From Amycolatopsis jejuensis (GTDB taxonomy: Bacteria; Actinomycetota; Actinomycetes; Mycobacteriales; Pseudonocardiaceae), in contig NZ_JNYZ01000023.1 in the NCBI RefSeq assembly GCF_000717335.1, positions 62,001 to 126,000 of the forward strand: a stretch of DNA of 64,000 nucleotides. The letters run 5' to 3'. Made by a program: the position numbers and the translations under genes. The notes beneath the pieces are model-generated. The model saw only the letters and a list, made by a program, of their open reading frames with translations. It did no database searches and was not told the DNA's origin. Shown here in pieces: positions 1 through 7,692 of the stretch (positions are counted from its first letter, which is position 1; every line of letters starts with the position of its first letter).

Positions 1-545
1 CACTGTCCGTGGTTGCCGGGCTTGCGGTGTACGCCGTCGCCACCGATTTGGGGGTCGACGCGGCACTCAAATGGCCCAACGACGTGCTCGCCGGACCCGA
101 GCGGGCCAAGTGCGCGGGCATCCTCGCCGAGGCCGTGTCCGGCGACGAACCGGCCGTCGTGCTCGGCATCGGGCTCAACGTGCTGCCGCTCGGCGACGAC
201 GTCCCGGCCGGTCCGGGCGGGCTGGCCGCGACCTCGCTCGCCGAGCAGGGCGCGACGTCCACCGACCGCACCGAGGTCGCGCTCGCCCTGCTCACCCGCT
301 TCGACGACCTCGAACGGCGCTGGCGGCTGGCCGCCGGGGACCTCACCGAGGCCGGTCTGCTCGGCGACTACCGCGCGCAGTGCGCGACGCTGGGCCAGGA
401 CGTACAGGTGCAGCTGCCCGACGGGTCCACGCTCACCGGGCGCGCGGCCGACGTCGACGCCGCGGGCCAGCTGCAGGTCGACGTCCCCGATGGGCGGCGG
501 CTCACCGTCTTCGCCGGTGACGTGGTGCACGTCCGCCCTGCTTGA
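1..545 (+). CDS. birA: Biotin--[acetyl-CoA-carboxylase] ligase, 3' part
   Basis: This is the C-terminal part of biotin protein ligase, which attaches biotin to the carboxyl carrier protein of acyl-CoA carboxylases through biotinyl-AMP. The reading frame is open from the window edge, so the N-terminal part with the adenylate-binding loop is missing. The visible part shows KWPNDVL, the lysine-containing catalytic motif, then GILAE and GIGLNV of the central domain. A small C-terminal SH3-like domain (GRAADVDAAGQL to VVHVRPA) follows. No N-terminal helix-turn-helix can be judged. The next gene, a PH-domain membrane protein, also follows birA in mycobacteria as I recall, which supports the call. 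Confidence 0.93.
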   Translation, partial: LSVVAGLAVYAVATDLGVDAALKWPNDVLAGPERAKCAGILAEAVSGDEPAVVLGIGLNVLPLGDDVPAGPGGLAATSLAEQGATSTDRTEVALALLTRFDDLERRWRLAAGDLTEAGLLGDYRAQCATLGQDVQVQLPDGSTLTGRAADVDAAGQLQVDVPDGRRLTVFAGDVVHVRPA

Positions 546-627
546 CCTGATCGGGCGCGCCTGCCCGGGTCCGGCGCCGGTACGGTGGATCCACCACACC
601 GCTACACACTCGCAGGGGGCGCACGCC

Positions 628-1203
628 GTGGCCTATCCGGACGATTTGCTCAGCCAGAACGAACGCGTGGTGGTGCACAGCCACCCGCACTTCAAGATGC
701 TGATCTTCCCGTTCCTGGCGTTCGTGATCACCGTCGGCGCGGCGGTGTGGCTGCTGCTGGTCACCAAGGACCTCGCCGGACCGTGGAACAGCGTCTCGAT
801 GATCGCGATCGGCGTGGTCGCGCTGGTACTCGTGGGGTGGCTCTTCCTCGCGCCGCTGGTCCGCTGGCGCACCACGCACTTCATCGTGACCACGGACCGG
901 CTGATCGCGCGCGAGGGCGTGCTCAAGCGCACCGGCATCGACATTCCGCTGTCCCGGATCAACAGCGTGCAGTTCGAGCACGGTCTGCTCGACCGGATCT
1001 TCGGCTGCGGCACGCTCATCATCGAATCGGCCTCGGACGAGCCGCTGCGCTTCGATGACATTCCCCACGTCGAGCACGTGCACACGGTCATTTACCGCGA
1101 AGTCAACGACAATCCTTACGACGACTACCACGGCACGCCCGGCCCGCAGGACACCGAACCCCTGCCGCCGCGCGGCCGGGAACCGCGCGGAAGGAGACGC
1201 TGA
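628..1203 (+). CDS. PH domain-containing membrane protein
   Basis: A 191-residue protein with two adjacent membrane segments at about residues 22-44 and 52-75, followed by a cytoplasmic bacterial PH domain (about 80-160; WRTTHFIVTTDRLI to IIESAS). The last 25 residues are Pro/Arg-rich. The GTG start follows the AGGGGG stretch at 614-619 by eight bases. Members of this family are common membrane proteins of unproven role. Position after birA and before the HMG-CoA lyase suggests a housekeeping membrane function, but nothing here gives a substrate. The stop codon is one base before the next GTG, so the two genes are probably co-translated. Confidence 0.85.
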   Translation: MAYPDDLLSQNERVVVHSHPHFKMLIFPFLAFVITVGAAVWLLLVTKDLAGPWNSVSMIAIGVVALVLVGWLFLAPLVRWRTTHFIVTTDRLIAREGVLKRTGIDIPLSRINSVQFEHGLLDRIFGCGTLIIESASDEPLRFDDIPHVEHVHTVIYREVNDNPYDDYHGTPGPQDTEPLPPRGREPRGRRR

Positions 1204-1204
1204 C

Positions 1205-2134
1205 GTGGGTGCTCGAGAGGTCGGCCTGCCGGAACGGGTGCCTGCGGCCGGACTGCCGCCGCGGGTGGAGATCTGGGAGGTCGGGCCGCGCGACGGGCTG
1301 CAGAACGAGGACTCCGTCGTCCCGGTCGAGGTCAAGCTCGAATTCCTGGACCGGCTCGCCGGCGCCGGGCTGACCACCCTCGAGGCGACGAGCTTCGTGC
1401 ACCCGAAGTGGGTCCCGCAGCTCGCCGACGCCGAGCAGCTGCTCGCCGGGCTCGACCGGCGCGACGGTGTGCGGTACCCGGTGCTGGTGCCGAACGACCG
1501 CGGCCTGAACCGAGCGCTCGACGCCGGGGTCGACCACATCGCGATCTTCGCCAGCGCCACCGACACCTTCGCCCAGCGCAACCTCAACTCCACTTTCGAA
1601 GACCAGTTCGCCATGTTCGAGCCGGTCGTCACGCGGGCCCGCAAGGAGGGCCTGGAAGTCCGCGGCTACCTGTCGATGTGCTTCGGCGACCCGTGGGAGG
1701 GCGTGGTGCCCGCCGAACAGGTCGTGCGCGCGGGCAAGCGGCTGCTCGACTTCGGCTGCTCGCAGCTTTCCCTCGGCGACACCATCGGCGTGGCGACCAC
1801 GAACCAGGTCACGCGGCTGATCGAGGCGTTCGGGGACAAGTCCGCACTCGCCGTGCACTTCCACGACACCTACGGCCAGGCGCTGGCCAACACCGAGGCC
1901 GCCCTGCGCGCCGGAGTGTCCACTGTGGACTCGTCGGCGGGTGGGCTCGGCGGCTGCCCGTACGCCGAATCCGCGACGGGCAACCTCGCCACCGAGGATC
2001 TGGTGTGGCTGCTCGAAGGACTGGGGGTGGAGCACGGCGTCGACCTCGGCAAGCTGGTGGAGACCAGCGTGTGGATGGCCGGGCAGCTGGGCCGCCCGTC
2101 GCCGTCACGAGTCGTCAACGCGATTGCCGGCTGA
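1205..2134 (+). CDS. Hydroxymethylglutaryl-CoA lyase
   Basis: A 309-residue TIM-barrel enzyme of the HMGL-like family. It cleaves 3-hydroxy-3-methylglutaryl-CoA to acetyl-CoA and acetoacetate at the end of leucine breakdown. Motifs visible are VGPRDGLQNE near the N-terminus (active-site Arg-Asp and Gln), TSFVHPKWVPQ, HFHDTYGQA (metal-binding His pair) and GLGGCPYA, the signature with the catalytic Cys. GTG at 1205 is chosen because it lies just after the upstream stop and gives the usual family length. An acyl-CoA ligase and acyl-CoA dehydrogenase lie further along, but no methylcrotonyl-CoA carboxylase is in the window. Confidence 0.93.
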   Translation: MGAREVGLPERVPAAGLPPRVEIWEVGPRDGLQNEDSVVPVEVKLEFLDRLAGAGLTTLEATSFVHPKWVPQLADAEQLLAGLDRRDGVRYPVLVPNDRGLNRALDAGVDHIAIFASATDTFAQRNLNSTFEDQFAMFEPVVTRARKEGLEVRGYLSMCFGDPWEGVVPAEQVVRAGKRLLDFGCSQLSLGDTIGVATTNQVTRLIEAFGDKSALAVHFHDTYGQALANTEAALRAGVSTVDSSAGGLGGCPYAESATGNLATEDLVWLLEGLGVEHGVDLGKLVETSVWMAGQLGRPSPSRVVNAIAG

Positions 2135-2555
2135 GAAGGAGCACGTCCGCGGCGAGGCGGCGGATGGAAAACCGTTGGGGCTGCTGGCAGTCGTCCACGG
2201 GGAACCGCTCGGCTGGGTCGCGGTGTCGCCGCGGGCGGACAACCCGCGGCTCACGCGGTCGCGCGTGATGGCGTCGGACGAACCGGGCGCGGTCTGGGCC
2301 ATCACGTGCTTCTATGTCGATCGCCGCGGTCGTCGGCGTGGGCTCGCGAGCGCGTTGCTGCGCGCGGCCGTGGACTACACGGCCGAGCACGGCGCGGACT
2401 GCGTCGAGGGTTACCCCGTGGCGGACGGTGCCCGCGCCGCGAACGATCGGTACCACGGGACCACCGGCATGTTCACCCGTGCGGGGTTCGAGGTGGTGCA
2501 GGAGCGCGGACCGGCCCGCGCGTTGGTGCGGCGGCGGATCGGGTTCGCCCGATAA
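2124..2555 (+). CDS. GNAT-family acetyltransferase, N-terminally short
   Basis: The acetyl-CoA-binding core of a GNAT enzyme is clear: VWAITCFYVDRRGRRRGLA (strand 4 and the pyrophosphate-binding loop) followed by LLRAAVDYTAEHGAD and EGYPVAD. Relatives I know carry about 35-45 further N-terminal residues with a Cys/Trp-rich segment. Here the open frame upstream overlaps the end of the lyase gene and offers only a TTG at 2124, giving 143 residues. The overlap with the lyase stop suggests translational coupling. The protein may be a natural short form, a decayed gene, or start at another in-frame codon. The substrate is unknown. Confidence 0.7.
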   Translation: MPAEKEHVRGEAADGKPLGLLAVVHGEPLGWVAVSPRADNPRLTRSRVMASDEPGAVWAITCFYVDRRGRRRGLASALLRAAVDYTAEHGADCVEGYPVADGARAANDRYHGTTGMFTRAGFEVVQERGPARALVRRRIGFAR

Positions 2556-2637
2556 GGTGGCATCCTCGTTCGTCCGGAACCTCCCGGTGCGGACCGACGT
2601 CCGAACCGGTGCCGGCACGACCGAGAAGAGGGTGCCC

Positions 2638-3534
2638 GTGTCCGACCAGCCCCACCCGGCCGACTCCGATCCGGCCCGCCCCGACCGCGACCCCGCCCGC
2701 CCCGATCAGGCCCACGCCGATCGGTCCCACCCCGAGCTGGCCCACACCGACCTGGCCACCGGCCCGGTGCACGTGCCTGCCCAGTACGGCGGGCTGCTGG
2801 AGCGCGGCTTCGACGAGGTGCCCACGCCGCCGTCCGGTACCGGAGTGCTGCCCGAGCAGAGCCGCCGCGTGGGTGCGCTCCCGACCGATCGCGAGAGTGT
2901 CCTGGCGCTGTTCGCGGTCCACATGTTCCCGCTCGGGTACCTGCCGGTGGCCGCGGACCGGCCGGAACGGCAGCTGCCTCCGGCGGATTCCGTCGCCGAG
3001 GGAGTGCGCTGTCCGCCGTTCGACCATCCGGAATCGGCGTTGCTCGACGACCGTGCGGTGCTCGGGTACGTCAAGCAGGGCTACCGCCGTTCCCCGGTCC
3101 CGCCCGCGGATCCGGAGCCGCCCGCGGCTGTGGCCGAGGGGTACGAGCCGCCCGCGGGCGCGGAGTGGGAACGGCGGTTCGTGGCGGGCGCCGAGTACGT
3201 GTGGCCGCCCGCGCAGCGGTTCCCCGAAGGCGGCGCCGAAGCGCCGGAACCGGTGGTACTGCCGGAAAACACGCTCCTGGACCGCTTCGGCGGCGACCAC
3301 GGCCGGGTGTTCGCGCCGGACGGCACGCCGTTCGCCGAGCGCGCGTTGCCGCCCGCGGCCCTGCGGTCGGGGTACCGCCGGTACCGCGTGCTGAAGCCGA
3401 TGCCGGTGTGGCAGTCGACATCGGCGGAGTGGTTCGGCGGGCCGGGCGGCGGAATCCGCTACCGTACGGTGCTTTCCGCGGACGAACTGGTCACGCTGGG
3501 GTTCTTGGTCGACGTGCGGCGGGAGACACGGTGA
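2638..3534 (+). CDS. TNT-domain protein, candidate NAD(+) glycohydrolase toxin
   Basis: A 298-residue protein. Residues 1-45 are a low-complexity Asp/Pro/Arg/His tract. The middle (about 45-170) has no motif I recognise. Residues about 180-298 match the tuberculosis necrotizing toxin fold: YVWPP, LPENTLLDRFGGDHGRVF, GTPFAERALPP, YRVLKPMPV and WFGGPGGGIRY. TNT enzymes hydrolyse NAD+ and are neutralised by a small immunity protein. There is no signal peptide, WXG motif or membrane segment, so the export route is unclear. Relatives usually read FGQPGGG, and here the Gln is Gly, which might affect activity. GTG 2638 follows GAGAAGAGGG; GTG at 2632 is also possible. The stop overlaps the next gene's start. 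Confidence 0.82.
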   Translation: MSDQPHPADSDPARPDRDPARPDQAHADRSHPELAHTDLATGPVHVPAQYGGLLERGFDEVPTPPSGTGVLPEQSRRVGALPTDRESVLALFAVHMFPLGYLPVAADRPERQLPPADSVAEGVRCPPFDHPESALLDDRAVLGYVKQGYRRSPVPPADPEPPAAVAEGYEPPAGAEWERRFVAGAEYVWPPAQRFPEGGAEAPEPVVLPENTLLDRFGGDHGRVFAPDGTPFAERALPPAALRSGYRRYRVLKPMPVWQSTSAEWFGGPGGGIRYRTVLSADELVTLGFLVDVRRETR

Positions 3535-3794
3535 ACACGCAATCGGTGCGGAAGTGGCTGGACGTGATCGGGGTACCGGAGGAGGTCGTCTCCATCGGCC
3601 GCGAGGCGGACAACACCTGGTGCCTGCAGCCGACCGCGGACGGCGGCTGGGAAGTGTTCTGGCGCGAGCAGGGCAACCGCTACGACTGGGCCGCGTTCAC
3701 CTCCGAACAGGTCGCCTGCCACTACCTCTTCGGCAGGCTGACCTGGTCGCAGGTGGTCCGGGGCGCAGTCGGCGTGCTGCCCGGCGCTCACTGA
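3531..3794 (+). CDS. Small protein overlapping the TNT gene, candidate immunity factor
   Basis: An 87-residue soluble protein with no family I recognise. It is rich in aromatic residues (WEVFWREQ, YDWAAF, WSQVV) and has no signal or membrane segment. Its GTG shares four bases (GTGA) with the stop of the TNT-domain gene, so the two are translated in coupled fashion. Toxin genes of this kind need a cognate neutraliser, and coupled small downstream genes usually provide it, so an antitoxin/immunity role is inferred. The known mycobacterial immunity factor is larger by memory. The 3' end overlaps the convergent hisN gene by seven bases. Confidence 0.75.
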   Translation: MNTQSVRKWLDVIGVPEEVVSIGREADNTWCLQPTADGGWEVFWREQGNRYDWAAFTSEQVACHYLFGRLTWSQVVRGAVGVLPGAH

Positions 3795-4579
3795 CGGCGC
3801 AGCACCGCCAGCGCCTCGTCGTGGAGGAGGCCGTTCGTGGACAGCGCCGAGCCGCCCTCGTAGGTCTCCGCGCCGGAGAGGTCGCTGAACCGGCCGCCCG
3901 CCTCGGTCACGATCACCTGCGCGGCGGCGACGTCCCACGGGTTCACAATGCACTCGGCGGCCACGTCCAGCGCGCCCTCGGCGACCAGGCAGTGGTGCCA
4001 GAAATCGCCGAACGCGCGCGATTCCCAGCACGCCTCGGTGAGCGCGAGGTACTTCTCGCGGGAGTGGTACTCGATCCAGGTGTTCAAGTCCGTTGTGGAC
4101 AGGTACGCGTCGGACAGCGCACCCACCTTCGACACCGACAGCTGCCGCTCGCCCGCCGCGTCGCGCAGGTGCGCGCCCTCGCCGCGGGCGGCCCACCAGC
4201 GGCGGCCGAGCAGCGGCGCACTGATCATGCCGACCACCGGCGTGCCGTCCTCGACGAGTGCGATCAGCGTGGCCCACACCGGGACCCCGCGCAGGAAGTT
4301 CTTGGTCCCGTCGATCGGGTCGAGCACCCACGCCCGGCCTTGCGCGCCCGCCGTGCCCCCGCGTTCCTCGCCCGCCACGGCGTCGCCGGGACGTTCGGCG
4401 GCGAGGATTTCCCGGATCTTGTCCTCGACCGCAGTGTCGGCGTCGGTGACCGGCGTGCGGTCCGGTTTCGCGGACACCGCGAGGTCCAGCGCGCGGAAAC
4501 GGGCGGTGGTCAGTGCGTCGGCGGCATCCGCCAGCCGGGTGGCGAGAACGAGGTCATCCGAGTAGTCAGGCACGGTCAC
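3788..4579 (-). CDS. hisN: Inositol monophosphatase-family phosphatase (HisN-type histidinol-phosphatase)
   Basis: A 263-residue Mg-dependent phosphatase of the inositol monophosphatase superfamily. Metal ligands are visible in order: GEE at 70-72, DPIDGT at 87-92 and NPWDVAAAQ near 213. In actinobacteria the closest relatives with this length are histidinol-phosphate phosphatases of histidine synthesis, but inositol phosphate or fructose-bisphosphate cannot be excluded from sequence alone. GTG is the start. It is divergent from the response regulator gene with only 36 bases between the two starts, so the promoters must overlap. No other histidine gene lies in the window. Confidence 0.85.
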   Translation of the reverse strand: MTVPDYSDDLVLATRLADAADALTTARFRALDLAVSAKPDRTPVTDADTAVEDKIREILAAERPGDAVAGEERGGTAGAQGRAWVLDPIDGTKNFLRGVPVWATLIALVEDGTPVVGMISAPLLGRRWWAARGEGAHLRDAAGERQLSVSKVGALSDAYLSTTDLNTWIEYHSREKYLALTEACWESRAFGDFWHHCLVAEGALDVAAECIVNPWDVAAAQVIVTEAGGRFSDLSGAETYEGGSALSTNGLLHDEALAVLRRQ

Positions 4580-4615
4580 GATGGTTTCACGGCCGTTCGC
4601 CGTAAGGTTGGCCAG

Positions 4616-5323
4616 GTGAGCATGGTCCTACTTGCCGAAGACGATCCGGCCATCGCCGAGCCGCTGTCCCGCGCGCTGCATCGGGAGGGGTACGAGATCG
4701 AGGTCGTCACCGACGGCCCGGCGGTCCTCGAAGCCACCGCCGCACACCGGGTCGACCTGCTCGTGCTGGACCTCGGGCTGCCCGGGATGGACGGGCTCGA
4801 GGTGTGCCGCCGGCTCCGCGCCGCCGGTACCGAGCTGCCGGTGCTGATGCTCACCGCGCGCACCGACGAGGTCGACTTCGTGGTGGGCCTCGACGCGGGC
4901 GCCGACGACTACGTGGCCAAGCCGTTCCGCCTCGCCGAACTGCTCGCCCGGATCCGCGCGCTGCTGCGCCGCAGGGTCCCGGAGGTGCTGGAGGCCGGCG
5001 GCGTCCGGATGGACCTCGGCGCGCGGCTCGTCACCGTCGAGTCGCAGGAGGTGCAGCTCGCGAACAAGGAGTTCGAGCTGCTGCGCGTGCTGATGAGCCG
5101 GGCCGGGCAGGTCGTGAGCCGCGACGAGATCCTCGCCGAGGTGTGGAACGACCTGGAGTCGAAGACGTCGAAGACTCTCGACATGCACATGTCCTGGCTG
5201 CGCCGCAAGCTCAGCGTCGCCGCCGACGAGGTGGCCGGGCGGCCCGGCCGTCCCGGGCATTCCGACGGCGAACGGCGCATCGCGACCGTGCGTGGCGTCG
5301 GGTTCCGGTTCAATGTCGAGTAG
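4616..5323 (+). CDS. OmpR-family response regulator
   Basis: A 235-residue DNA-binding response regulator. The receiver domain (1-115) has the acidic pair near 9-10, the phospho-acceptor D52 in LDLGLPGMDG, T80 and K102 in AKPF. The C-terminal winged helix (about 130-235) includes LANKEFELLRVLM and ends RGVGFRFNVE. A Gly/Pro/Arg-rich insert lies just before the final hairpin. GTG 4616 and ATG 4622 are both possible starts. The histidine kinase begins six bases after the stop, so the two form a classical two-component pair. The signal and targets are unknown. Confidence 0.92.
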   Translation: MSMVLLAEDDPAIAEPLSRALHREGYEIEVVTDGPAVLEATAAHRVDLLVLDLGLPGMDGLEVCRRLRAAGTELPVLMLTARTDEVDFVVGLDAGADDYVAKPFRLAELLARIRALLRRRVPEVLEAGGVRMDLGARLVTVESQEVQLANKEFELLRVLMSRAGQVVSRDEILAEVWNDLESKTSKTLDMHMSWLRRKLSVAADEVAGRPGRPGHSDGERRIATVRGVGFRFNVE

Positions 5324-5329
5324 CCGCGG

Positions 5330-6619
5330 ATGAGCATGCGCCGCCGGATCCTGCTGGCGATCCTCCTCGCCGTGCTGGTGACGGCGGCGGTACTCGGCAT
5401 TCCGCTCGGCATCACGGCGTGGCGGCTGGTCGAGAACCTCAACCGGGAAAGCCTTGCCGAGCGGGCCCGCAACATCGCGGCGACGGTGGACACCCAGGTC
5501 GCGAACGGCCAGGAAATCGACATCGAGCAGTTCCGCGTCGGCGTCCCGGACGGCGGCGCGCTGATCGTGCGCACCGACGGGCTCAACGAGAAGCGGCTCG
5601 GGACCGACCCGGGTCCGGACCCGGTGATCGAATCGGTGCCGACGGCGCGCGACGGAACGGTGATGCTGGCGATTCCCAGCGGTCCGGTGCGCACGAGGCA
5701 AACCCAGGCGACGTTGCTCGTCGTGCTGCTGGTGGTGTTGTCCGTCGGCACCGGGGCCGTGGTGGCCACGGTGACCGCGCGGCGGCTGGCGAAACCGCTG
5801 CGGCACGTCGCGGACCGGGCGTCGCGGCTGGGCGGCGGCGATTTTCGGCCGGACCCGAGCCGGTACCACGTGGCCGAGCTGGACATGGTCGCCGAAGCAC
5901 TGGACACGTCGGGGTCCGCGCTGGCGCAGCTCGTACAGCGGGAGCGGCAGCTCGTCGGTGACGTCTCGCATCAGCTGCGCAGCCGGTTGACCGCGCTGCA
6001 GCTGCGGCTGGAACCGTTGACCGGACACGAGGATCCGGACGTCGCCGAGGAATCGCGCGCCGCGCAGGAGCAGGCCGACCGGCTGGCGCAAGCCCTCGAC
6101 GAGCTGCTGGCGGCGGCCCGCGCCGCCCGTGAGGTGGACGCGGAGCCGGTGGACCTGCCGGTCACGCTGCCCGCGGTCGCCGAGGAATGGCGGCAGCTGC
6201 TGCGGGTCGAAGGGCGGAACCTGCGGCTGAAAATCGCGGACGGCCTGATGGTGCGGGTGACCCCGGCGCGGTTGCGCGAGGTGATCGGGGTGTTGCTGGA
6301 CAACGCCCTCCGCCACGGTGCGGGCACCGTCACGCTGTCTGCGCGCCGCGGTGACGCGGAGGGCACCGTGGTGATCGAGGTCGCCGACACGGGGTCTGGC
6401 GTGCCGGACGAGCTTGCCCCGCACATCTTCGAACGCGGCTTCTCCGGCGGCGGCTCGACCGGCGTGGGCCTGGCTCTCGCGCGGGCGCTGGTGGAGTCCG
6501 ACGGTGGACGGCTGGAGCTGTCGAACAAGCGTCCGGCGGTGTTCAGCCTGTTCCTGAAAGTGCCGCGCCCGGACGACGTCGGGGAAGTCCGCTGGCCCGC
6601 GGAGCCGGTACCGCGCTGA
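5330..6619 (+). CDS. Two-component sensor histidine kinase
   Basis: A 429-residue membrane kinase. It has a first membrane helix at about 7-27, a small extracytoplasmic sensor of about 95 residues, a second helix at about 124-147, HAMP, and a HisKA domain with the phosphorylated H214 in DVSHQLRSRLTAL. The ATPase domain follows: N box LLDNALRHG, G1 DTGSGVP, F box IFERGFSGGG and G2 STGVGLALA. The sensor has no recognisable binding motif. It is adjacent to and co-oriented with its regulator. The 3' end meets the convergent GtrA gene after three bases. Confidence 0.93.
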   Translation: MSMRRRILLAILLAVLVTAAVLGIPLGITAWRLVENLNRESLAERARNIAATVDTQVANGQEIDIEQFRVGVPDGGALIVRTDGLNEKRLGTDPGPDPVIESVPTARDGTVMLAIPSGPVRTRQTQATLLVVLLVVLSVGTGAVVATVTARRLAKPLRHVADRASRLGGGDFRPDPSRYHVAELDMVAEALDTSGSALAQLVQRERQLVGDVSHQLRSRLTALQLRLEPLTGHEDPDVAEESRAAQEQADRLAQALDELLAAARAAREVDAEPVDLPVTLPAVAEEWRQLLRVEGRNLRLKIADGLMVRVTPARLREVIGVLLDNALRHGAGTVTLSARRGDAEGTVVIEVADTGSGVPDELAPHIFERGFSGGGSTGVGLALARALVESDGGRLELSNKRPAVFSLFLKVPRPDDVGEVRWPAEPVPR

Positions 6620-6622
6620 GGG

Positions 6623-7147
6623 TCAGCGCGGGAGGCGGGTGACGCCTTCGCGCCGCCGCTGGCCCAGCTCGTCCGGGAACACCCACTTTTTGAAGCCCCA
6701 GAAGCGAAACACCATCGCCAGCAGCATGCCGATGATCGAGCCGCTGGTGAAGTCCGCGATCTCCTGCACGAGCCGGGACACGTGCGGCACTTCGAGATGC
6801 AGCATGTACCGCGACATCAGCAGCGGGATCAGGTTCACCACCACCGCGACGCCGCTGATCACGAAGAACAGCGCGGCCTCGTGGGTGCGCTCGCGGCCGC
6901 CGCGGGTGCGGAAGGACCATTCGCGGTTCAGCACGTACGACACGATCGTGGCGACGATGATCGCGATTGCCTTGGCCGTGGTGGGTTTCGACTCCAGCAC
7001 GCTCAGCTTCAGCAGGTACCAGACGCCGTTGTCGACCAGGAACGTCGTACCGCCGACGATCGCAAACTTCAGCAGCTCGCGGTGTTTCACGAGCACCGAG
7101 CGCAGCGGCTCCGGGGTGCGGGCGAGCACGGTTTCGACGACGGTCAC
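6623..7147 (-). CDS. GtrA-family membrane protein (copy 2 of a tandem pair)
   Basis: A 174-residue protein with four membrane helices and the GtrA/DPMS pattern: FAIVGGTTFLVDNGVWYLL, SYVLNREWSFRTRGGRER, and the end FGFKKWVF-like (FWGFKKWVFPDE). GtrA proteins are small membrane partners, often thought to flip or present polyprenyl-phosphate sugars for glycosylation. It is closely similar to the gene just upstream (REW(S/A)FRTRGGRER and SGVA shared), so the pair arose by tandem duplication. GTG 7147 is chosen because it leaves a plausible short cytoplasmic N-terminus. A GtrA gene also occurs in this neighbourhood in mycobacteria as I recall. Confidence 0.85.
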   Translation of the reverse strand: MTVVETVLARTPEPLRSVLVKHRELLKFAIVGGTTFLVDNGVWYLLKLSVLESKPTTAKAIAIIVATIVSYVLNREWSFRTRGGRERTHEAALFFVISGVAVVVNLIPLLMSRYMLHLEVPHVSRLVQEIADFTSGSIIGMLLAMVFRFWGFKKWVFPDELGQRRREGVTRLPR

Positions 7148-7184
7148 GTATCGCAGTCTAGAGAAGCCGAGGTCATGGCCGGTC

Positions 7185-7682
7185 TCAGGCGGCCTTGCGG
7201 TCCGGAACATCCGGATTGTCCGCGACCGGGACCACCCGCACGCCCTCCTTCGGGAACACCCATTTCTTGAAGGCCCACCAGCGAAACAGCGTGCCGAGCA
7301 GGGTGCCGAGGATCATCCCGCTCACGAAGTCGGCCGTTTCCTGGGCGAGCAGGGTCACGTGCGGCACCTGCAGGTGCAGCGCGTACCGCGAAATCCACTG
7401 CGGTACCGCGTTCAACCCCAGCGCGACCCCGCTGATCAGGAAGAACAGCGCCGCTTCGTGGGCGCGCTCCCGCCCGCCGCGGGTGCGAAAGGCCCACTCG
7501 CGGTTGGCGACGTAGGAAAAAATCGTGGCGATCAGCACACCGACGATCAGCGCCGTGACCGGATGCGTCCGCAGCACGGTGAACTTGAGCCCGTACGTGA
7601 CCGTCAGCGTGATCACGAAGCTGATGCCGCCCACCACGGCGAAACGGACCAGCTCACGGTGCTTCGCCAGGAGTTCGCGCAC
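7185..7682 (-). CDS. GtrA-family membrane protein (copy 1 of a tandem pair)
   Basis: A 165-residue four-helix GtrA protein (RFAVVGGISFVITLTVTY, REWAFRTRGGRER, RWWAFKKWVFPKE). It starts with GTG 7682, ten bases after the stop of the large sigma-factor gene, so it is probably transcribed with that gene. The second copy begins 37 bases after its stop. The conserved block from REW to FKKWVF is nearly alignable residue by residue with copy 2, while the tails differ. The likely role is with lipid-linked sugars; the substrate is unknown. A GT87 glycosyltransferase lies nearby at 11.1-12.4 kb and could be a partner. Confidence 0.86.
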   Translation of the reverse strand: MRELLAKHRELVRFAVVGGISFVITLTVTYGLKFTVLRTHPVTALIVGVLIATIFSYVANREWAFRTRGGRERAHEAALFFLISGVALGLNAVPQWISRYALHLQVPHVTLLAQETADFVSGMILGTLLGTLFRWWAFKKWVFPKEGVRVVPVADNPDVPDRKAA

Positions 7683-7692
7683 GCGGCGGACG

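Noticed and set aside
4628..6424. Long minus-strand open frame across the two-component genes
   Set aside because: It is the antisense shadow of the response regulator and histidine kinase, with Arg/His/Gln-rich composition typical of GC-rich DNA.
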